DNA of 7,915 bases from contig CAMLDA010000025.1 of assembly GCA_946478715.1 (NCBI GenBank), forward strand, positions 1 through 7,915, written 5' to 3'. Shown here piece by piece: positions 1 to 5,159 of this stretch. The notes under the pieces were generated by a model that saw only the letters and a program-made list of their open reading frames with translations, made no database searches and had not been told where the DNA came from. A program made the position numbers and the translations under genes. The stretch's first letter is position 1, and each line of letters starts with the position of its first letter. The DNA comes from an uncultured Candidatus Saccharibacteria bacterium. GTDB lineage: Bacteria > Patescibacteria > Saccharimonadia > Saccharimonadales > UBA10212.

Positions 1-285
1 TCGCTGGTAAACGTCTTTCTGATACTTTTCTTTGGATTTTCGGCTCTGGAAGCCAGCCTTATCAAACGTCAGACTTCTATAGCACTGGATGTGGTGGTGC
101 TGGCCGGGCTGCTGGGAAGTGGGCTTATTAATTACGAATGGGGGTTAATCGGTATGGCCGGCGGCATAAGCGGCGGTTATATTGGCTCGCGGTTCGCCCT
201 GCATGAAGGGGAAAGATTCGCACGCTACGCTCTAGTGGTTTTTATGGTTGCTTCCGGCCTCTGGCTGGTTCTGACCGCTAGCTAG
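1..285 (+). CDS. TauE/SafE-family membrane transporter, C-terminal fragment (5' end outside window)
   Basis: The frame is open from the first base to a TAG at 283-285, giving 94 residues of a protein that begins before the window. The fragment is strongly hydrophobic. Membrane segments lie at about residues 2-20 and 30-45, a Gly-rich stretch at 48-64 reads GMAGGISGGYIGSR, and a final helix spans 76-92. A Gly-rich segment ending in G-(S/A)-R, a short charged loop (HEGERFAR) and one last helix is the usual C-terminus of TauE/SafE (COG0730) permeases, which export or import sulfite, sulfoacetate or related anions. The substrate cannot be told from this fragment. An internal ATG at 91 exists, but the open frame continues upstream through hydrophobic sequence, so it is not the start. 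The stop overlaps the stop of the convergent neighbour by 8 bp. Another polytopic transporter family remains possible. Confidence 0.68.
   Translation, partial: SLVNVFLILFFGFSALEASLIKRQTSIALDVVVLAGLLGSGLINYEWGLIGMAGGISGGYIGSRFALHEGERFARYALVVFMVASGLWLVLTAS
278..285. other. Palindromic 8-bp tail-to-tail overlap containing both stop codons
   Basis: The sequence ctagctag is its own reverse complement. It carries the TAG of the TauE-like gene (283-285, plus strand) and the TAG of the Nudix gene (278-280, minus strand). The two genes therefore overlap by 8 bp and leave no room for an intergenic terminator. I see no hairpin with a T-run within about 40 bp on either side. Confidence 0.95.
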
Positions 286-1192
286 CGGGCATTTTGTTAT
301 ATAGCTGCAGAGTTTCCCGGGCGTTGGGTTCTATGTCCAGCTGACGCAGCGCGTCTGCCGGCCGTGCCCATACATAATCCTGCGCCTCTTCGTTTAAAAC
401 CACCCTTTTGCTTTTGACCCGTACGATGTTGTCCACAAAGATGTGCTGCACCCAGGATTTGTAGTAGCCCGATTCTTTAATCTGGTCAAAAGTGGCGATA
501 TGCGGGCCGATTTCACCCCGTAATCCGGTCTCTTCTTTTATTTCGCGCAGAAGCGCGTCGTTAAGGCCTTCGTTACGGCGGACTTTGCCGCCTACTATAG
601 AATAGCGGCCTCCCCATTTATGGGTCTTTACCAGTAGCACCTCCTTGTCGGCGGTTGATTTTGCGGGCTGGTGTTCTATGATAGCGCCGGCGGCTACCAC
701 AGAGCCGGGGACCATCAGGTCCTGCCATAGTTTATGGATAGTCCGCTCCGACCTGCCCACAACTGGAGCGGGCAGCTTGCCGGATGATTTTATGTACTCG
801 GCCAGCTTTTCCGCCTGCCAGACGGCGTTCTTATGGATATAGGCGGGGTGGTCATCCAGTTTTTCGGCAAAAAAACAGCGCGTGTTGGTAAGCTGGGCCA
901 CGCCAAGCTCATAAGCCGCGCTTTTACCTATGTAGCCGTTTACATTCACGAAGTAACTGAACCCATCCTGGCCCAGTCTTTTTAGGTTATGAAGGTATAG
1001 GAGCTCGATTAGCCTCGGGTCCTGGGCTTCTTCGTCCGCGAATACCGCGAATCCATCCTTGCTCCCTGTTAATTCGCCTGGCTTGGGCGCCAGCACTTTG
1101 ATACCGGCTTGAGTGAATACCTTAGAGACCCTCTGTATTTCGGGGAAATGCTTTCCAAAACTGCCGTGCAGGATACAGCGGAACTCCCTCAT
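278..1192 (-). CDS. Two-domain protein: nucleoside 2-deoxyribosyltransferase-like domain fused to Nudix hydrolase
   Basis: This protein has 304 residues. The C-terminal half (about 160-300) is a Nudix hydrolase, with a complete Nudix box at residues 202-224 (G, five residues, E208, seven residues, then REIKEETGL; E217, E220 and E221 are the metal ligands). Nudix enzymes hydrolyse nucleoside diphosphates linked to another group. The N-terminal part (about 1-135) resembles the nucleoside 2-deoxyribosyltransferase-like fold: an opening strand and glycine turn (CILHGSF), then NVNGYIGKSAAYELGVA at 83-99, where E95 sits where these enzymes carry their nucleophilic Glu. A linker with an SERTIHKLW helix joins the halves. 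The combination suggests nucleotide sanitation or salvage in the cytosol, but the substrate is unknown. A CATAAT box lies 7 nt before the ATG and no Shine-Dalgarno is seen, which suggests a leaderless start. The Nudix call is firm; the N-terminal call is moderate. Confidence 0.85.
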   Translation of the reverse strand: MREFRCILHGSFGKHFPEIQRVSKVFTQAGIKVLAPKPGELTGSKDGFAVFADEEAQDPRLIELLYLHNLKRLGQDGFSYFVNVNGYIGKSAAYELGVAQLTNTRCFFAEKLDDHPAYIHKNAVWQAEKLAEYIKSSGKLPAPVVGRSERTIHKLWQDLMVPGSVVAAGAIIEHQPAKSTADKEVLLVKTHKWGGRYSIVGGKVRRNEGLNDALLREIKEETGLRGEIGPHIATFDQIKESGYYKSWVQHIFVDNIVRVKSKRVVLNEEAQDYVWARPADALRQLDIEPNARETLQLYNKMPAS

Positions 1193-1199
1193 GGCTTTT

Positions 1200-1205
1200 A
1201 TTATG
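1200..1205 (-). promoter_or_regulatory. Candidate -10 box (CATAAT) for the Nudix-fusion gene, leaderless spacing
   Basis: Read on the minus strand, CATAAT (5 of 6 to TATAAT) is followed by 7 nt (AAAAGCC) and then the ATG at 1192. That spacing would put the transcription start on or beside the A of the start codon. No Shine-Dalgarno and no clear -35 box are visible. Confidence 0.45.
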
Positions 1206-1307
1206 AGCCGCTGCTGTAGACATGCAAGCTAAAGCATTTCATAAGCCTGTTAGAATCCATACTCTGATGACGTGACCAATCTAATAGAGAAGAATAAACA
1301 GCCTTTT

Positions 1308-1313
1308 TATAAT
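1308..1313 (+). promoter_or_regulatory. Perfect -10 box (TATAAT) for the KGG-like small gene
   Basis: A consensus TATAAT lies 28 nt before the ATG at 1342. This predicts a start near 1320 and a leader of about 22 nt that contains the Shine-Dalgarno. No convincing -35 hexamer is found at 16-18 bp spacing; the bases there read roughly TAGAGA. This is the only perfect -10 hexamer paired with a strong ribosome site in the window. Confidence 0.65.
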
Positions 1314-1326
1314 GGTATTACCATTA
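1310..1326. promoter_or_regulatory. 17-bp perfect palindrome overlapping -10 and predicted transcription start (candidate operator)
   Basis: TAATGGTA-T-TACCATTA forms 8-bp perfect arms around a single central base at 1318. It overlaps the last four bases of TATAAT (1308-1313) and covers the predicted +1 near 1320, a typical place for a repressor to block initiation. A one-base loop makes an RNA hairpin of full length unlikely, so a dimeric DNA-binding protein is the better reading. The regulator is not identified here. Confidence 0.5.
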
Positions 1327-1329
1327 AGC

Positions 1330-1338
1330 AAGGAGGTG
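1330..1338 (+). promoter_or_regulatory. Strong Shine-Dalgarno (AAGGAGGTG) deciding the start at 1342
   Basis: AAGGAGGTG is close to the full anti-16S complement, with 5 nt between AGGAGG and the ATG at 1342. It fixes the start of the 42-residue ORF and shows that the gene is translated. No other gene in the window has a ribosome site of this strength. Confidence 0.85.
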
Positions 1339-1341
1339 CCC

Positions 1342-1470
1342 ATGGCCAAGAATAAGAATCGAAGGAACAGCGGCGCGGCTGGTAAGACCGAAGCTGCCAG
1401 GAGAGGCGGCATGAATAGCGGCGGCAACCCCGAGAACTTGCCGAACGTCGATACTAGCTCAAACATCTAG
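1342..1470 (+). CDS. 42-residue KGG-motif-like small basic protein (stress-induced/YciG-like)
   Basis: ATG at 1342 to TAG at 1468-1470 encodes 42 residues rich in Gly, Asn, Arg, Lys and Ala, with a net charge near +4 and no hydrophobic segment. It is therefore probably soluble and disordered. Residues 15-34 (KTEAARRGGMNSGGNPENLP) resemble the repeat unit of the KGG family, recalled from E. coli YciG as EAGRKGGQHSGGNFKNDP. The shared pattern is EA-x-R-x-GG-x-x-SGGN-x-x-N-x-P. YciG has two to three such units; this protein has one. KGG proteins are stress- or conidiation-associated, and their biochemical role is poorly known. The gene is a complete unit: perfect -10 box, palindrome over the start, near-consensus Shine-Dalgarno and its own terminator, which points to strong, regulated expression. 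The composition also recalls minor small acid-soluble spore proteins, but the motif match favours KGG. It is a real gene with high certainty; the family is moderate. Confidence 0.8.
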   Translation: MAKNKNRRNSGAAGKTEAARRGGMNSGGNPENLPNVDTSSNI

Positions 1471-1492
1471 CTATATGTTCTGACACTGTCCT

Positions 1493-1520
1493 AAGGAGCG
1501 GACTTCAGGCCGCTCCTTTT
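1493..1520 (+). terminator. Rho-independent terminator after the KGG-like gene
   Basis: AAGGAGCGG (1493-1501) pairs perfectly with CCGCTCCTT (1510-1518) around an 8-nt loop (acttcagg), and the run TTTT follows at 1517-1520. The stem is GC-rich in its upper part. It ends the small gene, and 2 nt later the -10 box of the next gene begins, so the two units are insulated in about 45 bp. The reverse strand also offers a stem preceded by A and followed by a few bases of weak T content, so it works mainly on the plus strand. Confidence 0.85.
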
Positions 1521-1522
1521 GG

Positions 1523-1528
1523 TACAAT
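1523..1528 (+). promoter_or_regulatory. Candidate -10 box (TACAAT) for the SGNH hydrolase gene, leaderless spacing
   Basis: TACAAT (5 of 6 to consensus) ends 6 nt before the ATG at 1535, which predicts transcription starting on the start codon. There is no Shine-Dalgarno between it and the ATG, and the bases further upstream are the terminator stem. Both facts support a leaderless mRNA. Confidence 0.55.
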
Positions 1529-1534
1529 CCCTTT

Positions 1535-2167
1535 ATGAGAGTTTTAGTATTCGGAGCCAGCACCGTACAGGGGTATTGGGATAGCCAGGGCGGCTGGGCT
1601 GACAGGCTTAAACGGTATTATGACCAAATACAGCTTAAAGATTTATCTAAAGACGTCCCCCATGTAATGAACCTGGGCATATCCGGAGACGGCTCAGCCG
1701 AGCTGCTGGAGCGCATTGATCCGGAAATTGCCGCAAGGCAGAACGATAAGGGGGTAGCCGTAGTGATATCCATCGGTACCAACAGCGCGGCAATCCTGAA
1801 AGGAGAGCCTGTAACAGACCCGGGAAATTTCCAGGCAGAACTAAAGAGGATCCTGCTTATTACTAAAAAGTATACGAATAAGATCCTGCTGGTCGGGCTG
1901 CCCGCCGTCGATGAATCAAAGACCGACCCGGTCGCATGGTTTGACATGCGATTTAAGAACGACCGGATTAAGGAGTTTGAAAATCACGTAAAAGACCTGG
2001 CCTATCAGGAGGGGATTGGCTTCGTAGCCGTTCACGATGTCATGCAGTCAAAAACGGACGAGATTATGCAATCCCATGACGGCCTTCACCCCAATGACGC
2101 CGGGCACCGGTTTATATTCGAGCTGGTCCGGCCGGCCGTGGATAAAATGCTGGGAGAAGATTCATGA
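1535..2167 (+). CDS. SGNH/GDSL-family hydrolase
   Basis: This protein has 210 residues, and all SGNH blocks are visible. Block I is VFGASTVQG at 5-13 with nucleophile Ser9 (here G-A-S rather than the usual G-D-S). Block II is NLGISGD at 46-52 with the oxyanion Gly48. Block III is SIGTNSA at 79-85 with Asn83. Block V is DGLHPND at 182-188 with the Asp182/His185 pair. Family members are esterases, lipases, thioesterases or carbohydrate deacetylases, and the substrate here is unknown. No signal peptide is present: the start MRVLVFGAS goes straight into the first beta-strand, so the enzyme is probably cytosolic. The length is normal for a minimal SGNH domain. It opens a plus-strand run, and its stop overlaps the next start by ATGA, so the pair is translationally coupled. 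Confidence 0.9.
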   Translation: MRVLVFGASTVQGYWDSQGGWADRLKRYYDQIQLKDLSKDVPHVMNLGISGDGSAELLERIDPEIAARQNDKGVAVVISIGTNSAAILKGEPVTDPGNFQAELKRILLITKKYTNKILLVGLPAVDESKTDPVAWFDMRFKNDRIKEFENHVKDLAYQEGIGFVAVHDVMQSKTDEIMQSHDGLHPNDAGHRFIFELVRPAVDKMLGEDS

Positions 2168-2730
2168 GGCGGCGCTGGATATACCTGCTGGCTCTTGTTT
2201 TCATACTGGCGGCCGCGGGCGCGGCGGTTCTGGCGGGCAAGGGTTTTAAAAAGCATGGCGATAATACGGTTTCTACGGTCCCGGCTCCCGGTAAGGCTTC
2301 TTCGCAGAACCGGGCCTGCCGCCTATTCACATTAAAGGAAGCCAAGCAGCTTATCCAGGATGCTGTCAAAAGCAATCAGAACCCGGTTTATCAATCCTCC
2401 GCCGACCTGGAAGTCAGCAGCTGCACTTATTCTGAACAGGCTTCTACACACTCCGCGGCCGGGCGTAAGTCCGCTGCGCTTCTTATCAGGTACCCAAAGA
2501 CACCAAAAGGCGCTTTGAGCAATCGGAATGAATTCGGGCCGCTCCGGCCTGCGGCCGTCCAAGTTGTGGCCGGCTATGGGGACAGCGCTTACTGGGATCC
2601 GGAGCATGGCCAGCTGAATATCCTGAAAAGCAGTACATGGTATGTCCTTGGTTACGGCCAGGCCGCGCCGTCAGCGCGTACCTTATCCCAGGCAAAACAG
2701 CTGGCAGACATCCTTTCCGGCCAGCTTTGA
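2164..2730 (+). CDS. Putative membrane-anchored/exported protein with paired cysteines, function unknown
   Basis: This protein has 188 residues. After MRRRW a hydrophobic helix (about 6-24) is flanked by positive charges, which makes an N-in, C-out signal anchor. No lipobox Cys follows it. The outer part contains two cysteines, ACRLFTLKEAKQL around C52 and SSCTYSE around C87, possibly a disulfide. Its closing half has a VAGYGDSAYWDPEHGQLNILK pattern (about 135-155). A 'C-x-x-F-T-x-x-x-A ... C-x-Y ... GD-A-YW ... LN-L' layout recalls DUF3558-like small extracytoplasmic proteins; this is a weak recollection and no activity is implied. The ATG overlaps the TGA of the SGNH hydrolase (ATGA), and a GGGAG at 2152-2156 serves as its ribosome site, so the two are co-expressed. 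This suggests an envelope role near the hydrolase, although the hydrolase lacks an export signal. Confidence 0.75.
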   Translation: MRRRWIYLLALVFILAAAGAAVLAGKGFKKHGDNTVSTVPAPGKASSQNRACRLFTLKEAKQLIQDAVKSNQNPVYQSSADLEVSSCTYSEQASTHSAAGRKSAALLIRYPKTPKGALSNRNEFGPLRPAAVQVVAGYGDSAYWDPEHGQLNILKSSTWYVLGYGQAAPSARTLSQAKQLADILSGQL

Positions 2731-2766
2731 CAGTGGTAAAAAAGGCTCCTGTGGATTATAGTTATG

Positions 2767-2772
2767 TTTAAT
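2767..2772 (+). promoter_or_regulatory. Candidate -10 box (TTTAAT) for the anchored propeller gene, leaderless spacing
   Basis: TTTAAT (5 of 6 to consensus) is followed by 7 nt and then the ATG at 2780. No Shine-Dalgarno is present. A second possible box, TATAGT at 2757-2762, would give a leader of about 11 nt. The TTGACA at 2727-2732 is too far from either to act as a normal -35. Confidence 0.4.
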
Positions 2773-2779
2773 AAATACT

Positions 2780-4540
2780 ATGCCCCAAGAAGAAAATATA
2801 GTGCCGCCGCCCGCGGAACCGGCCGCCCTGCCCACTCCGCAGCCGGACCAAAAACCAAAGAGCCCAACCAGGCTTGATCGTATCCGCGGCTGGTATACCG
2901 CTCATAAGAAACTCTCTATTCCCCTGACAGTCTTAGCGCTGGTGCTTGTCCTTGCGGCAATTCCATTCACCCGGTACGCCGCCGCCGGCGCAGTAATTAA
3001 GAAGGATTTTTCCGTCAAGGTTTTGGACGATGCGACCGGTACGCCGGTAAGCGGGGTAACCGTAACAGCGGGCAATACGACCGCGGATACAGATTCTGCC
3101 GGTATCGCTGTACTTAAGCATATAAAAGCGGGCAGCAAGAACCTGCTGATAACAAAAAAATATTACAAGGACGGCACATTAAAAATAACGGTGCCTATTA
3201 TGGGGCAGAAAGATATTCCCGCCATACGGCTTACCGCCACGGGGCGCCAGGTAAAAGTATCCGTCGTTAACGGCATAAACCGGAATCCGCTGAAAGATGT
3301 TGATATCAGTGTGGCCGGTACCACCGCCAAAACGGATGCTAGCGGCCAGGCGCTGATAGTTCTGCCCGCCGGCACCCCGGAGCAAAAGGCTAAACTTAGC
3401 CTGGATGGGTTCAACGACGCCCAAGTATCCATAAAAGTAAGCAGTGAAGGCATACAGGCCAATCCGTTCAGCCTGACGCCCTCTGGCAAGGTTTACTTCT
3501 TGTCCAAACTAAGCGGCCAAATAGACGTGGTTAAGACAAATCTGGATGGGACCAGCCGCCAGACAGTATTGGCGGGCACCGGCAAAGAAGACGACCGCAA
3601 TACAGTCCTGCTGGCTTCGCGGGACTGGAAGTACCTGGCTTTATTATCGCGGCGGGCGGGCTCAACCCCCTCGCTTTATCTGATGTCAACAGCCGATGAC
3701 AGCCTATCCGTTATTGACGAGGGCAGCTACGATTTCACTCTTGCGGGGTGGGTAGGCGACAATTTCGTTTACACGGCCAGCCAGACCAACTATCAGCCAT
3801 GGAAATCCGGCCAGGATGCGCTGAAAAGCTACAATGCTCCATCCAAAAAGCTTAAGGTCCTGGATCAGACAACAGCCACGGGCACCAGCACCCAGGATTA
3901 CGTAGGGCAGCATATAGGCGACGTCTATGCTTATAACGGCCAGGTTTACTACATCATGAACTGGAGCTCTTCGTTTGATGACGCGAATATGGCCCTGCTG
4001 GCCGCAAAACAGGCGACCTTTAATTCTATAAACCCTGACGGTACGGGCAAGAAAGCCATCCGCTCATTCGGACTGTCTGCCGGCGAACAGTCGGCCGATA
4101 TTTCGGTGGACGAACAGATAGCGGGGCCGGGCAGCGTTGAGCTTCACTTTACGAATGGGGACCGCGACGAATTTTATAGCTTTGCGAACGGGCAGGTAAA
4201 ATCCGACCCGTCTATGGATGTCCAAAGTTATTATGAAAAAACCTACCCCACCTACCTTCTTTCTCCATCCGGAAGCAATACTTTCTGGGCAGAGGAGCGC
4301 GACGGTAAGAACACTTTGTTCGTGGGGGATGAGGATGGGCAGAACCCTAAGCAGATAGCTACCTTGAGCGATTACAGCTCGTATGGCTGGTACACCGACA
4401 AGTATCTGCTGGTATCAAAAGACGGCAGCGAATTGTACATAATGGCGAAAGACGGCAGCCAGCCGCCTGTAAAAATAAGCGACTACCATAAGCCAAGCTT
4501 TAACTTCCAGGGGTATGGCGGGGGGTACGGGGGTTTGTAA
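2780..4540 (+). CDS. Membrane-anchored protein with two Ig-like/carboxypeptidase-regulatory repeats and a C-terminal beta-propeller
   Basis: This protein has 586 residues and no cysteine. The order is a Pro-rich cytosolic tail (1-30), a basic helix (31-45), one transmembrane helix (about 46-64), then an outer region. Two Ig-like repeats follow, at about 76-152 and 156-228. Each reads V-K-V-x-x...G-x-P-L/V-x-x-V-x-(V/I)-x-(A/V)-A-G-x-T-x-x-T-D-x-(S/A)-G, the pattern of carboxypeptidase-regulatory or PEGA-like domains. From about 235 to 565 there are repeated blades in the style of TolB/WD40-like propellers: KVYFLSKLSGQIDVVKTNLDG, SINPDGTGKK, SPSGSNTFWAEERDGKNTLF, DGSELYIMAKDGS. The tail (573-586) is Gly/Tyr rich. 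Such proteins usually bind protein or glycan partners at the cell surface, and no enzymatic residues are evident. The gap to the previous gene is 49 bp and to the next 31 bp. Confidence 0.8.
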   Translation: MPQEENIVPPPAEPAALPTPQPDQKPKSPTRLDRIRGWYTAHKKLSIPLTVLALVLVLAAIPFTRYAAAGAVIKKDFSVKVLDDATGTPVSGVTVTAGNTTADTDSAGIAVLKHIKAGSKNLLITKKYYKDGTLKITVPIMGQKDIPAIRLTATGRQVKVSVVNGINRNPLKDVDISVAGTTAKTDASGQALIVLPAGTPEQKAKLSLDGFNDAQVSIKVSSEGIQANPFSLTPSGKVYFLSKLSGQIDVVKTNLDGTSRQTVLAGTGKEDDRNTVLLASRDWKYLALLSRRAGSTPSLYLMSTADDSLSVIDEGSYDFTLAGWVGDNFVYTASQTNYQPWKSGQDALKSYNAPSKKLKVLDQTTATGTSTQDYVGQHIGDVYAYNGQVYYIMNWSSSFDDANMALLAAKQATFNSINPDGTGKKAIRSFGLSAGEQSADISVDEQIAGPGSVELHFTNGDRDEFYSFANGQVKSDPSMDVQSYYEKTYPTYLLSPSGSNTFWAEERDGKNTLFVGDEDGQNPKQIATLSDYSSYGWYTDKYLLVSKDGSELYIMAKDGSQPPVKISDYHKPSFNFQGYGGGYGGL

Positions 4541-4571
4541 AAACTCCGATTTTAAGAGAAACTAAATATCC

Positions 4572-5147
4572 GTGAGTTATAAGACGGATAGTTTTGATAG
4601 CAGCGTCACCGCCCTCCTAAGGAAAGGCGGGGTGGGATTGCTGCCCGCTGATACCATTTACGGCTTATCCTGCCGGGCTCTTGACCGCAATGCGGTGGAG
4701 CGAACCCACGAGATAAAAAGGCGGGACAAATCCAAGCCTTTCGTAATCCTGATATCGCGTATAGAGCAGCTGAAGGAACTTGGAATCGTATCTACGGATG
4801 TCGCCCCGGCGCTTCGGTATTGGCCGGGGGCCCTGACTCTGGTGTGTGAAGCGCGTAAGGCACCGGGGTGGCTGCATATGGGAACTTATTCCTTGGCGGT
4901 CCGCCAGCCGGATTTTCCAGCGCTGCGGGAGCTGATTGATGAAGTAGGGCCGATTATCAGCACCAGCGCCAACCTGGCAGGCGGAAAACCGGCGGCTAGC
5001 GCGGCCGAAGCCGAGAATTATTTCAAACAAAAGCTGGACTTCTATGTGGATACTGGCCCGCACGCCGGAAGTCCCTCGACCATAGTAAAGTCTTCACTTA
5101 ACGGCCTGGAGATTCTCCGGCAGGGCGCCGTAGAAATTAGTACTTAA
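4572..5147 (+). CDS. L-threonylcarbamoyladenylate synthase (TsaC/Sua5/YrdC family)
   Basis: This protein has 191 residues, the length of the single-domain TsaC/YrdC type without the extra Sua5 C-terminal domain. The enzyme makes threonylcarbamoyl-AMP from threonine, bicarbonate and ATP, the first step of the t6A37 modification in ANN-decoding tRNAs. Landmarks are GLLPADTIYGLSC (22-34), IKRRDKSKPF (48-57, the KRR and SKP anion-binding residues), ALTLV (87-91), STSANLAGGKPA (130-141, ATP/SAN motif) and SPSTIVK (167-173). The start is GTG: an in-frame TAA at 4563 lies just upstream, no ATG fits, and the GTG gives the normal N-terminus. The ribosome site is poor. It follows the propeller gene by 31 bp and is probably co-transcribed by proximity rather than by shared function. 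Confidence 0.93.
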   Translation: MSYKTDSFDSSVTALLRKGGVGLLPADTIYGLSCRALDRNAVERTHEIKRRDKSKPFVILISRIEQLKELGIVSTDVAPALRYWPGALTLVCEARKAPGWLHMGTYSLAVRQPDFPALRELIDEVGPIISTSANLAGGKPAASAAEAENYFKQKLDFYVDTGPHAGSPSTIVKSSLNGLEILRQGAVEIST

Positions 5148-5158
5148 CAAGTTAAGTA
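5141..5158. terminator. AT-rich perfect inverted repeat between convergent genes (candidate bidirectional terminator)
   Basis: TACTTAAC-AA-GTTAAGTA has 8-bp perfect arms and a 2-nt centre. It contains the TAA of the TsaC gene (5145-5147) and ends 2 bp before the stop of the convergent glycosylase gene (5160-5162). The position suits termination from both sides. However, the stem is AT-rich, the loop is very tight and there is no long T-run, so it could instead be a protein site or chance. Confidence 0.4.
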
Positions 5159-5159
5159 T

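Noticed and set aside
645..842. Plus-strand ORF inside the Nudix-fusion gene
   Set aside because: It is antisense to the linker between two recognisable domains and has no start signals.
1281..1466. 61-codon hydrophobic ORF on the minus strand, looking like a small membrane toxin
   Set aside because: It is exactly antisense to the KGG-like gene, has no Shine-Dalgarno or -10 before its ATG, and runs on through the plus-strand promoter. The plus strand has all the expression signals.
2727..2732. Perfect TTGACA hexamer as a -35 for the propeller gene
   Set aside because: The nearest -10-like boxes are 24 bp or more away, beyond normal spacing, and the hexamer overlaps the TGA stop of the preceding gene.
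4510..4533. G-rich tract (runs of 4, 2, 6 and 5 G) as a G-quadruplex
   Set aside because: It encodes the Gly/Tyr tail of the propeller protein and lacks four separate runs of three or more G. Only a weak two-layer structure would be possible.
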